Source: Flavobacteriales bacterium | Lineage (GTDB): Bacteria > Bacteroidota > Bacteroidia > Flavobacteriales_F > PHOS-HE28 | Direction of reading: 5' to 3' | Assembly (NCBI GenBank): GCA_016713865.1 | Contig: JADJOG010000047.1 | Coordinates: forward strand, 1 to 64,000 | Length of the DNA: 64,000 bases | Shown here: piece after piece, positions 56,453 to 64,000 of the stretch | How the letters are laid out: every line of letters starts with the position of its first letter | How positions within the stretch are numbered: the first letter of the stretch is position 1 | The notes under the pieces: model-generated | The model's input: only the letters and a program-made list of their open reading frames with translations | Databases searched by the model: none | Told to the model about the DNA's origin: nothing | Translations under genes and position numbers: made by a program

Positions 56453-57087
56453 GGCATCGGCTCGGTCTGCCGCGCAGCATTCACTAAGTGATCGCGCAGC
56501 ACACGCGCGGCACGCTCGAAGCCCAGCTCGTTCACCACGTGCAAATCGCACAGGTGCCGATAGGGCAGCAGGAACTCGCGATACGCAGGCAGCACATGGT
56601 GCTCCCATTGGTAGCGCACATCCTCCTCCCCGTAGCCGCGCTCGCGGGCATCGCGCTTTAGGCGGCGCTCCAGCTGGCTGGCCTCGCTGGCATCGATGAA
56701 CACACGCAGGTCGAAGAGGTCGCGCACGGGCTGGTGGTGCAGCACGAAGAGACCCTCGACCAGGATGATGGGCGCGGGCTTCAGCTCGATCATCGTTGGC
56801 TCCTTGCCTTCGGTGTTGAAGGTGTATTCTTTCCGCAGGATCGGAACACCGGAAACCAGTGCCTGTAAATCTCTCGCGAGGCCATCGAGGTCAATGGCAC
56901 TTGGCAGGTCGAAGTTGATGCGGCCATTGGGGTCGATGGCCTGCTGTTCCTTCGGGTGGTAATAATCGTCCTGCGAAACGGTGCAGCTCATGCCGGGCGG
57001 CAGGGCCTCGCGCAGTGCGCGCACCAAGCTGGTCTTGCCCGACCCGCTGCCTCCTGCTATACCTACCAAGTAGGCGGCCCGTTGCAT
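56440..57087 (-). CDS. udk: Uridine kinase
   Basis: This enzyme phosphorylates uridine and cytidine in pyrimidine salvage. The 215 residues have the P-loop GGSGSGKTS (residues 12-20), SQDDYYHP with a substrate-binding Asp, FDLPSAIDLDGL, and VEGLFVLHH. RRLKRDARERGYGE forms the lid with its arginines. The frame is intact and the gene is the only minus-strand member between two plus-strand groups. Confidence 0.94.
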   Translation of the reverse strand: MQRAAYLVGIAGGSGSGKTSLVRALREALPPGMSCTVSQDDYYHPKEQQAIDPNGRINFDLPSAIDLDGLARDLQALVSGVPILRKEYTFNTEGKEPTMIELKPAPIILVEGLFVLHHQPVRDLFDLRVFIDASEASQLERRLKRDARERGYGEEDVRYQWEHHVLPAYREFLLPYRHLCDLHVVNELGFERAARVLRDHLVNAARQTEPMPQLR

Positions 57088-57195
57088 CTGATGGTCCCGT
57101 TCTCAGGGACGCCGAAAGTAGGAGTCGCGATTCGGCCCGCACACTTTGGCACGACGGTTGGCAGTTATCCATCAGGAACCAACACCTCCGAGAAC

Positions 57196-57321
57196 ATGAA
57201 CCGCTACATGAAGTTGAAGAACGCCGCGAAAGCCCTTCTGCTCGCTGGCGATGTTGACCGCTACCTGCAAGCTCTCCGCCTGATGCATGGGCTGAAGGCC
57301 CGGCACCTCGGGATGGCTTGA
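57196..57321 (+). CDS. Very short basic protein
   Basis: A 41-residue ORF reads MNRYMKLKNAAKALLLAGDV and then YLQALRLMHGLKARHLGMA. It is helical, basic and has no signal or membrane segment. It is followed by a terminator-like hairpin at 57374, which supports a real transcript. Related small proteins are known to me only as unnamed Flavobacteriales ORFs. Confidence 0.5.
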   Translation: MNRYMKLKNAAKALLLAGDVDRYLQALRLMHGLKARHLGMA

Positions 57322-57373
57322 TCGAACGATACGCGCTTGGGGCCGCGCCGCCATGGTCCCCGGTTTTGGTGAA

Positions 57374-57412
57374 GGAGCGGCGGTGCCCGGGAGGTGCCGC
57401 CGCCTCCGTTTC
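57374..57412 (+). terminator. Terminator-like hairpin after the 41-residue ORF
   Basis: The arms 57374-57383 and 57397-57407 pair over ten bases with one bulge, around a 13-base loop, followed by GTTT. It is weaker than the ppiD terminator. Confidence 0.5.
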
Positions 57413-57455
57413 TGGGGTCTCCGATCCTTTTTCCGGAATCGCCGTAGAAGGCCCC

Positions 57456-57632
57456 ATGACGAAGAAGGACAAGATCGCCTTCATCAAGAGCAGCAAGCGG
57501 AAGACGCATGTGTACAATGACCTGAATCGCTACTCGGACCAACAGCTTGACGACGTGATCCGTGAAATAGTGCAAGGCCTGATCCGCGAGAGCGAGATCA
57601 TCGCCAACGCCTACATCAACGGGTATCGTTAG
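57456..57632 (+). CDS. Short hypothetical protein
   Basis: The 58-residue ORF starts MTKKDKIAFIKSSKRKTHVY, has NRYSDQQLDDVIREIVQGLI and ends in YINGYR. It appears helical and soluble, with a basic start and an acidic middle. A hairpin follows at 57683. I recognise no family; a DNA- or ribosome-linked small protein is only a guess. Confidence 0.5.
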   Translation: MTKKDKIAFIKSSKRKTHVYNDLNRYSDQQLDDVIREIVQGLIRESEIIANAYINGYR

Positions 57633-57682
57633 AGAGCAGCGTCGAACGCCTGCTGCTGAAGGCGGAATGCCTTAGGCTACGG

Positions 57683-57711
57683 GGCCCCTCCACCGAATGG
57701 TGGCAGGGGCC
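57683..57711 (+). terminator. Terminator-like hairpin before recJ
   Basis: The arms GGCCCCT-CCACC and GGTGG-C-AGGGGCC pair with one bulge around the loop GAAT. It follows the 58-residue ORF by about 50 bases and precedes recJ by 35. Confidence 0.6.
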
Positions 57712-57745
57712 TCGCAGCTTTGAACCGTGCGCCTATCTTCGGCAC

Positions 57746-59509
57746 ATGCCCGCCCACCTCGCCAAGCGCTGGCGCCTGAAGCCCGCACCGGAACCCGACG
57801 CCGTGGCCGAACTCACCTACGAGCGCTGCCCGGAATCTGCGGCCACCATCCTGGCCCAACGCGGAATCCGCGACAAGCGCATGGCCGCGCACTTCTTCCG
57901 CCCGGCGCTCGACGACCTGCACGACCCTTTCCTGATGGCCGGCATGCAAGAGGCGGTTGAACGCATCGAGCGCGCCTTGGGCGACAACGAGCGCATGATG
58001 GTGTATGGCGACTACGACGTGGATGGCACCACCGCCGTATCGCTCGTGTATGGTTCCCTCGCGCGCTTCACCGGCAACCTGCTGTTCTACATCCCGGATC
58101 GATATGCCGAAGGCTACGGCATCTCGTTCCAAGGCATCGATAAGGCCAAGGAAGAAGGCATCACGCTCATCATCGCGCTGGATTGCGGCATCAAGTCCAT
58201 CGACAAGGTGGCCTATGCCAAGGAGCGCGGCATCGACTTCATCATTTGCGACCACCACTTGCCGGGCGAGCAACTGCCCGATGCCGTGGCCGTGCTCGAC
58301 CCCAAGCGCCCCGATTGCCCCTATCCGTTCAAGGAGCTCAGTGGCTGCGGCATCGGCTTCAAGCTGATGCAAGGCTTCGCGCAGCGCAACAACATCGCCT
58401 TCGATGATCTGCTATCGTCGCTGGATCTGGTGGCCATCAGCACGGCATGCGACATCGTGCCGGTGACCGGTGAGAACCGCATCCTCAGCCATTTCGGCTT
58501 GAAGGAGCTGAACGATACCCCACGGCCAGGTGTGCGCGCCATCCTCGGCATGGCCAACGTGAAGAAGCGCCTCGGCGTGGGCGACCTCGTGTTCAGCATC
58601 GGTCCGCGCATCAATGCCGCCGGGCGCATCGAGCATGGGCGCAAAGCGGTGGAACTGCTGCTGGCGCACGAGGATCAGCAAGCAGCAGCGGTAGCCACCT
58701 TGATCGACGGCAACAACAGCCATCGGCAGGAGCTCGACCGCAACATGACGGAGGAAGCACTCGCGCACATCGCCGATGATGCTTGGCAGCAAGGCTCTTG
58801 GAGCACGGTGGTGTTCAAGCCCGAATGGCACAAGGGCGTGGTGGGCATCGTGGCCTCGCGCCTGGTAGAGCGGCATTACAAGCCCACCGTGGTGCTCACC
58901 GCCAGCAATGGCAAGGCCGTGGGCAGCGCGCGCAGCGTGAAGGGCTTCGATGTGCATGAGGCCATCAGCGCGTGCAGCGATCTGCTGGATCAGTACGGCG
59001 GCCACATGTATGCGGCGGGGCTCACCATGCCAGTGGAGAATGTGGAAGCCTTCCGCCAGCGATTCGATGAAGCTGTTCGCGCCACCATCACCGCTGAGCA
59101 GCGCGTGCCGGAGGAAGAGGTGGACATCGAGCTCCGCCTTGATCGGATCGACGAGGGCCTGTTGCGCGTGATCAAGCACATGGCGCCGTATGGTCCAGGA
59201 AACATGAGGCCCGTCTTCCTCGCACGCGGTGTTGTTGATACGGGCAGCGCGCGCCTCGTGGGCGAGCACCATCTGAAGATGCGGCTCGCTCACCCCGACG
59301 ACCTGCGCCGATCCTTCGATGCCATTGCCTTTAAGCAAGCCGCTTGGCTCGATCGCGTGAAGAGCGGCCAGCCCTTCAGCGTGCTTTACGCGATCGAAGA
59401 GCATGAATGGCAGGGCCGCGTGAGCACGCAGCTCAATATCAAGGACATCAAATCGGAAGTGGATGGCGTGCTCTTCGGGGAAGAACGCATGGCCGCTGTG
59501 AACCAATGA
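57746..59509 (+). CDS. recJ: Single-stranded-DNA exonuclease RecJ
   Basis: RecJ degrades single-stranded DNA 5' to 3' in recombination and repair. The 587-residue protein has the DHH-family motifs VYGDYDVDGTTAVS (metal Asp), ALDCGIKS, CDHHLPGE (the DHH triad), and INAAGRIEHG. The DHHA1 part carries GSARSVKGFDVH and GGHMYAAGLT, followed by the OB-fold end. The length and frame are normal. Its stop overlaps an in-frame ATG of the next gene. Confidence 0.95.
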   Translation: MPAHLAKRWRLKPAPEPDAVAELTYERCPESAATILAQRGIRDKRMAAHFFRPALDDLHDPFLMAGMQEAVERIERALGDNERMMVYGDYDVDGTTAVSLVYGSLARFTGNLLFYIPDRYAEGYGISFQGIDKAKEEGITLIIALDCGIKSIDKVAYAKERGIDFIICDHHLPGEQLPDAVAVLDPKRPDCPYPFKELSGCGIGFKLMQGFAQRNNIAFDDLLSSLDLVAISTACDIVPVTGENRILSHFGLKELNDTPRPGVRAILGMANVKKRLGVGDLVFSIGPRINAAGRIEHGRKAVELLLAHEDQQAAAVATLIDGNNSHRQELDRNMTEEALAHIADDAWQQGSWSTVVFKPEWHKGVVGIVASRLVERHYKPTVVLTASNGKAVGSARSVKGFDVHEAISACSDLLDQYGGHMYAAGLTMPVENVEAFRQRFDEAVRATITAEQRVPEEEVDIELRLDRIDEGLLRVIKHMAPYGPGNMRPVFLARGVVDTGSARLVGEHHLKMRLAHPDDLRRSFDAIAFKQAAWLDRVKSGQPFSVLYAIEEHEWQGRVSTQLNIKDIKSEVDGVLFGEERMAAVNQ

Positions 59510-59520
59510 AACCTGATCGC

Positions 59521-61077
59521 ATGAAGAAGCATCTCATCGCTTTTGCGGCTTTGCTGCCCTTTGCCGCCTCAGCCCAGTCGCCAACTTGGAGCGACGATGT
59601 GGCGTGCATCGTGTACTCGCACTGCACCGCATGCCACCACGATGGAGGTCCTGCGCACTTCAGCCTGACCACGTATGTGGATGCCTATTGGTGGCGCAAT
59701 GAGATGCGTGCCGCGACGCAGGCCAAGCTGATGCCACCCTGGCCAGCAGATGAAGCCTATCGCCCGCTGGCGCACGAGCGGCTCCTTTCGCAGGATGAGA
59801 TCGACATCATTGCCGCATGGGTGGACGGTGGCGCCCCCGAGGGCAATGCGCAGAATGCCCCAGCGGCACCGGAGTACTCGAGCGAGGCCGTGATCACGAA
59901 TCCCGATATCACCGCCATCATGGATGATTACGTCATCCCTTCTTCAACCTCCGACAACTACCGGTGCTTCGTGCTGCCCATCAACAACCCCGCGAACTCC
60001 TGGATCACGGGCCTTGAAGTGGTGCCCGGCAACCGCGAGATGGTGCATCACGTGCTCGTGTTCCAGGACGCCACCGGACAGGCGCAGCAATTGGATGCGC
60101 AGGATCCGGCGCCCGGCTATTCCGGTTTCGGTGGCATCGGCGTACCCAGCGCCAAGCTGATTGGGATGTGGGTGCCGGGGTCGGAGCCGTACTTCACCCC
60201 GCAAGGAATGGGAATCAAGTTGCTCGCGAACGCGGACATCGTGATTCAGGTGCATTACCCGGCCACGAGTTCGGTGCAACTCGATAGCACTCGGGTGAAC
60301 ATCCGTTTGGGCACAGCGCCCTTCATGCGCGAGTTGGCCATCGATGCCATCCTTCAGCATAGCAATATGACCAACGGCCCGCTCGTGATCCCGGCCAATC
60401 AGGTGCGCACCTTCAATCAGCAGTACACAGTTCCGATCAATGCCACCATCACCGCCATCGGCCCGCATGGCCATCTGATCTGCCGAAGCTTGAAGAGCTG
60501 GGCGGTGAAGCCCAGCGGCGAAGTGGTCCCGTTGATCGACATCCCGCAATGGGATTTCCGTTGGCAGGACCTGTACTCCTTCCGCAATCCCATCTTCTTG
60601 CCCAGCGGAACCGTGATCCACAGCGAAGGCGTTTACGACAATACCAGCGCGAACCCCAACAACCCGAGCAGTCCGCCGCAGCTGGTCACTGCCGGCGAGG
60701 CCACCACCGATGAGATGTTCCTCTTCTTCTTCGCATGGACGCCCGGCCTCGCCAGCGATGAAGCGATCGTGATCGATGACGGTGCGCACCCTGAGCATCA
60801 CCTCGGCTGCGAGACCAGCTTCTCGGTCGGAGTGATTGATGTGGTCGCAGCGCCGTTGCGGATCGTACCGAATCCGGCTGCTGAGCGCATCACCATTTCC
60901 GGCGCGACTGGATCGATTATCCGCATGCTCGACGCAACAGGTCGCGTGGTGCACACGGCATCACTCACGATGCAAGAAGAGGTCATCGATGTGGCCGCAT
61001 TGCGACGCGGGCCCTACATCGTGGAGCTGCTGCATCGCGATGGAACGAATCAGCGCGCCACTGTGGTGCTTGAATGA
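59521..61077 (+). CDS. Secreted cytochrome c / copper type II monooxygenase-like protein with T9SS domain
   Basis: From MKKHLIAFAALLPFAASAQ (59521; an alternative ATG at 59506 overlaps recJ), the first domain has a haem site CTACH (residues 35-39). The next two domains have the copper-ligand pattern of PHM/dopamine beta-hydroxylase: MVHHVLVFQ (His pair), IQVHYP and GPHGHLICR, the second domain ending in DDGAHPEHHLG. The end is a sorting domain (RIVPNPAAERITISG). This fits exported oxidation of an organic substrate, with the haem passing electrons, but no substrate is indicated. It overlaps tadA by four bases. Confidence 0.75.
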   Translation: MKKHLIAFAALLPFAASAQSPTWSDDVACIVYSHCTACHHDGGPAHFSLTTYVDAYWWRNEMRAATQAKLMPPWPADEAYRPLAHERLLSQDEIDIIAAWVDGGAPEGNAQNAPAAPEYSSEAVITNPDITAIMDDYVIPSSTSDNYRCFVLPINNPANSWITGLEVVPGNREMVHHVLVFQDATGQAQQLDAQDPAPGYSGFGGIGVPSAKLIGMWVPGSEPYFTPQGMGIKLLANADIVIQVHYPATSSVQLDSTRVNIRLGTAPFMRELAIDAILQHSNMTNGPLVIPANQVRTFNQQYTVPINATITAIGPHGHLICRSLKSWAVKPSGEVVPLIDIPQWDFRWQDLYSFRNPIFLPSGTVIHSEGVYDNTSANPNNPSSPPQLVTAGEATTDEMFLFFFAWTPGLASDEAIVIDDGAHPEHHLGCETSFSVGVIDVVAAPLRIVPNPAAERITISGATGSIIRMLDATGRVVHTASLTMQEEVIDVAALRRGPYIVELLHRDGTNQRATVVLE

Positions 61078-61523
61078 TGCTCGACCTCGGCGATGAGCAT
61101 TTCATGCGGCAGGCCCTGAAGGAGGCTGAGCAGGCCTTCAAGCAGGACGAGGTGCCCATCGGTGCGGTAGTGGTAGGCGGCGGACGCATCATCGCTCGCG
61201 CGCACAACCTCACCGAGAAGCTGAACGATGTCACGGCGCATGCCGAGATGCAGGCGATTACCGCTGCTGCAGAGGCCATTGGTGGAAAGTACTTGAGGGA
61301 ATGCACGCTGTATGTGACCGTGGAGCCTTGCCCCATGTGCGCCGGTGCGCTGCATTGGGCGCAAGTGGGGCGCATCGTGTTCGGCGCCTTCGACGAGAAG
61401 AGCGGCTACCGGCGCATCGGCGGCGTGCTGCTGCACCCCAAGACCCAGGGGACCGGCGGAGTGCTGGAGCCGGAGTGCGCTGATCTGATGAAGGCCTTCT
61501 TCAAGCGGAAGCGCGCGTTGTAA
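61074..61523 (+). CDS. tadA: tRNA adenosine-34 deaminase
   Basis: TadA makes the wobble inosine of tRNA-Arg. The 149-residue protein has the deaminase zinc site HAE (residues 56-58, His zinc ligand and catalytic Glu) and PCPMC (85-89, two Cys ligands). VPIGAVVV and GALHWAQVGRIVFGAFDEKSG are typical. The frame is intact. The ATGATG start overlaps the stop of the monooxygenase gene. Confidence 0.94.
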   Translation: MMLDLGDEHFMRQALKEAEQAFKQDEVPIGAVVVGGGRIIARAHNLTEKLNDVTAHAEMQAITAAAEAIGGKYLRECTLYVTVEPCPMCAGALHWAQVGRIVFGAFDEKSGYRRIGGVLLHPKTQGTGGVLEPECADLMKAFFKRKRAL

Positions 61524-61570
61524 GCAGCGCCATCCCGCTTTATGACGTCAATCGCACGAAACGCACCCCT

Positions 61571-62461
61571 ATGAAACGAATCGCGACACTTCCGCTCATG
61601 TGTGCATTGATTCATCCGGGTTCGGCGCAAGTGGTGGGTGAGTTCCTCGAGATGAATTTCGAGTCGGGCGCCACCCTGGTCCTGGACAGTGTTTATCCAG
61701 CAGGTTGCTGGCAAGTGGGGAGACCTGCGAAAACTCTGTTCACCACCGCGCTCAGCCTTCCAAACGCGCTTGTCACGGACACACTGCTTCCTTATCCGTC
61801 TTTCACCACGTGCTATGCTGAGTTCACACTCTTAGCTGATGAGTCCTCAAATGATTATGGTCGCTGGTTCGAGTTCGATCATTGGTTGGACCTCGCTCCG
61901 GGCAGTAGGGCCTACATAGAGGCCCGCGACACCTGGTCTTCCGATTGGTCAAGGTTGAACGACGGCTGGTATGCGGAGGGAAGCGTGATCAATGGACCCC
62001 AGGGTTATGAATTCGCGGGCAGCACAGGCGCATGGGAGCATGTAGCCTTCGACTCGCCTTGCGGCGGTGTGATGCAAGCGACAGCCGATCGATGGTATGA
62101 CCCGTTGATGCGGCTTAGGTTCGTGCTTGAAGCAGGCGATAACGGTAGCGGCCGCGATGGCTGGATGATCGATGACTTTCGTGCCACGGCTACCATTTGC
62201 GCGGGCGGCCTTACGGAACACAGGGTCAGCGGCTTGAAGATCTACCCGAACCCAGCGAATGACAGGGTGCTCATTCAGTTTCATGGCAATCCCGGTCCGT
62301 CGACAGTGCAAGTGATCCGTAGCGATGGCGCTATAGTCGCGGTGACTACCGTGCAAGGCGATCGAATCGGCTTGAGCGTTGATGAATTGCCATCAGGGCC
62401 CTATCTGATACGTTCCATCGGTAGCATGCCAAAGCAGGCCATGCTCCTCATTCAGCGTTGA
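61571..62461 (+). CDS. Small secreted protein with T9SS domain
   Basis: The signal peptide is MKRIATLPLMCALIHPGSAQ. The middle is a beta-sandwich of about 190 residues with aromatic motifs (FEFDHWLDLAPGSRAYIEA, LRFVLEAGDNGSGRDGWMID), resembling a jelly-roll. The end has KIYPNPANDRVLIQF and LPSGPYLIRSI, a T9SS type A sorting domain. Base composition is lower in G+C than recJ or tadA. Function is unknown; it may be a carbohydrate-binding or adhesive surface protein. Confidence 0.78.
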   Translation: MKRIATLPLMCALIHPGSAQVVGEFLEMNFESGATLVLDSVYPAGCWQVGRPAKTLFTTALSLPNALVTDTLLPYPSFTTCYAEFTLLADESSNDYGRWFEFDHWLDLAPGSRAYIEARDTWSSDWSRLNDGWYAEGSVINGPQGYEFAGSTGAWEHVAFDSPCGGVMQATADRWYDPLMRLRFVLEAGDNGSGRDGWMIDDFRATATICAGGLTEHRVSGLKIYPNPANDRVLIQFHGNPGPSTVQVIRSDGAIVAVTTVQGDRIGLSVDELPSGPYLIRSIGSMPKQAMLLIQR

Positions 62462-62474
62462 GGCCAAAGCCGCT

Positions 62475-64000
62475 TCACGGCAATTGCTGCGTCCTTGTAT
62501 TCGTCGGAACGCTTCCGCCAACATTCACGAGAATTGGATCGCGGTCGTTGTTCTCCCCGGTGTAGCGGAAGATGCCATCCATGTTCACGTCGGCTTGGTG
62601 ATAGCCCGGCGCGCTCAAAGCCGTTGGCACGTTGCCGCCAATGCTCAACAGGATGGGATCGCGGTCATTGTCCTCACCGGTGTAGCGCAGGATGCCATCG
62701 CGAGAAACATCACCGCTCCAGAGCAGCGCCTTGCCATCGCGCAGCCGACGGGCATCGGTCCCGTGCATGCTGAGCGCAGGGTTCGAGAAGTCGATGCTCG
62801 CTGGGGTCGTGCTCAATGCTTGCGGGGCCGCAGTCATTGCTCCCAGATGATTCCGGTGCTTCACGGCGATTCGGTAATTACCATTTCCGGCGCGGAAGCT
62901 TACAGGCGAATCTCCGTCGATGTCAACCACATCGCCATCGCGCTGCAGCAGTGCTGAGCGAGTGGCAAGCACGGTTGACGGCGAGGTGGCATCGCGCAAT
63001 TCGAGCATCACCCAATCGACAATGGCATTATTGCCCGATTGGACGAGCACGGCAGGCGCCACGGTCTCGCCGCCGCCGAAGTACTGCTGGAAGCCAAGTC
63101 CGGTGTAGGGCTCGGTCGAAGGGATGTGGGAGCCGCTGCGCAAGGCATCGCTCATGATGTCCGTGACCTCATCATAAGGACCATCGAGCAAGAGCTTCAG
63201 GGCCACGCGCACGCCATTGCGCTCGATCACCACATCGTCGAGGTGCAGCCAGTTGCCATAGCCATTGATATTCACGAAGCGCACGATCACTTGCTGGCCG
63301 TCGAAAGCGCTTAGGTCATCATCGTGCTGCTGCCATTGACTGCAGGCGGTTGGTGTCCAGGCTGAGGTGACATATCCTGTGGTTTGCAGGGCCGCACCCG
63401 TGGCCTGGAATGTGGTGGTCCAAGTGAGCCCGCAATCGCCGCTGACCTCCACGCGCATGCCATCGGGGTAAGCAGAGCTATAGCCGCTGTAGGCGTGCTT
63501 GTATTTGAGGCGCGTGCCAGCCGATCCACTCAGGTCTATTCGCGGGGTAACCAAGCGATCTTCTTGGCCCGGGGCGCTTACGGAGTAGTTATCGATGCCC
63601 CAGACGCGCGCGCCTACGCAAGACTCTTGGGCGGAAACAGCACGGGTCACCCATGTGGTGCCGTTGTCGGGATTCTCGAGTAACCAGCCCGCAGGGATCG
63701 GCGGGGTGCTTTCAACATTCGTGGTATAGGTCGATGCAGCACTGGATGGAGTAGTGAGGGTGATGCTCGATGCAGCTGCGTCATTCGGGACGTACTGATC
63801 CCCCGCAAGATTCGTCCGTGCCGTCACGGTATGTGGCCCATCGCCTGTGATGGTGAGTGTTTGCGCGAAGGTGTAATCGGCAGAGGCGCCTGCAGCGAGT
63901 GTCCCGGCGTAGGCGGCCAGCACCTCGGAGCCTCCATCGAGCTGATAACGCAGCTCGAAATTCGATTGTGGCTGCTGACCGAAGTTTCCGCACGCGAACA
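62475..64000 (-). CDS. Partial secreted protein with jelly-roll and dockerin-like C-terminal repeats
   Basis: The frame is open to the right edge, so the N-terminus is outside. Visible parts are Ig-like segments (ADYTFAQTLTITGDGPHTV), a jelly-roll (about 63200-63700, ending LDDVVIERNG), and two tandem repeats near the end. Each repeat reads D-V-x-x-D-G-x-x-R-Y-T-G-E-x-N-D-R-D-P-I-L, followed by V/I-G-G-x-V-P-T. These resemble calcium-binding dockerin-type modules and may replace the usual sorting domain. The gene converges with the T9SS gene at 61571, 13 bases apart. Confidence 0.75.
   Translation of the reverse strand, partial: FACGNFGQQPQSNFELRYQLDGGSEVLAAYAGTLAAGASADYTFAQTLTITGDGPHTVTARTNLAGDQYVPNDAAASSITLTTPSSAASTYTTNVESTPPIPAGWLLENPDNGTTWVTRAVSAQESCVGARVWGIDNYSVSAPGQEDRLVTPRIDLSGSAGTRLKYKHAYSGYSSAYPDGMRVEVSGDCGLTWTTTFQATGAALQTTGYVTSAWTPTACSQWQQHDDDLSAFDGQQVIVRFVNINGYGNWLHLDDVVIERNGVRVALKLLLDGPYDEVTDIMSDALRSGSHIPSTEPYTGLGFQQYFGGGETVAPAVLVQSGNNAIVDWVMLELRDATSPSTVLATRSALLQRDGDVVDIDGDSPVSFRAGNGNYRIAVKHRNHLGAMTAAPQALSTTPASIDFSNPALSMHGTDARRLRDGKALLWSGDVSRDGILRYTGEDNDRDPILLSIGGNVPTALSAPGYHQADVNMDGIFRYTGENNDRDPILVNVGGSVPTNTRTQQLP

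Noticed and set aside
62590..62730. Periodic DNA similarity suggesting a CRISPR-like array
   Set aside because: It is the coding repeat of two dockerin-like modules, in frame, with no spacers.
1..64000. tRNA, rRNA, riboswitch or replication origin
   Set aside because: No cloverleaf, rRNA segment, cluster of DnaA boxes or known riboswitch core was seen; a covariance-model search would be decisive.

Overview
The window is a 64-kb piece of a G+C-rich Bacteroidota chromosome, most likely an uncultured Flavobacteriales member. The case rests on the conserved order purH-mreB-mreC-mreD-mrdA-rodA, the lptC/CNNM/ppiD cluster, at least seven secreted proteins ending in type IX secretion (T9SS) sorting domains (one of the gliding-motility-associated C-terminal type), SDR-type threonine dehydrogenase, a TonB receptor with a carboxypeptidase-like N-terminal domain, and few Shine-Dalgarno-like sites. 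I saw no rRNA, tRNA, CRISPR array, transposase or integrase.

Layout. 1-4.4 kb (+): envelope biogenesis (lptC, a small membrane protein, a CNNM/CBS transporter-like protein, ppiD). 4.4-6.6 kb: a less G+C-rich insert with one orphan secreted protein, flanked by two copies of the last 27 codons of rodA. 6.6-13.8 kb (-): the rod-shape/elongasome operon with purH. 13.9-26 kb: an outer-membrane barrel, a YqaA/DedA-like membrane protein, a beta-helix lipoprotein with a TonB receptor, a NodB deacetylase with an acyltransferase, a secreted T9SS-like protein, a LOG-type phosphoribohydrolase, and a large adhesin-like protein. 26-36.5 kb: a small unknown, a TPR protein, hmgA and trhO joined in one frame, tdh, a MORN-like secreted protein, a multi-pass glycosyltransferase-like protein, cysS and an M28 peptidase. 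36.5-51 kb: a VCBS/ASPIC secreted protein, a diheme cytochrome lipoprotein, polA, small lipoproteins, and three tandem paralogous M43 metalloproteases with sorting domains. 51-62.5 kb: a cystathionine gamma-synthase-type enzyme, a UPF0104 membrane protein, an EamA transporter, yicC-gmk-nadD, udk, two tiny ORFs, recJ, a cytochrome/copper-monooxygenase-like T9SS protein, tadA and a T9SS protein. The right edge cuts a large secreted protein with dockerin-like repeats.

About half of the window builds or decorates the envelope: LPS transport and periplasmic folding, peptidoglycan elongation, outer-membrane uptake and T9SS-exported enzymes. The remainder is housekeeping.

Two cautions. First, many genes, including essential ones (polA, rodA, lptC, yicC), are broken by single-base indels at 2-4 base runs. 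The protein homology continues across each break, so I read these as assembly or consensus errors and annotate the genes as whole, giving the break points. Second, product names rest on motifs and remembered family patterns; no database search was run.

The most unusual structure is the rodA 3'-end duplication. The repeat stops exactly at the stop codon and is recoded synonymously over its last codons. This is the pattern left by elements that integrate into gene 3' ends and restore the gene, yet no recombinase is present.
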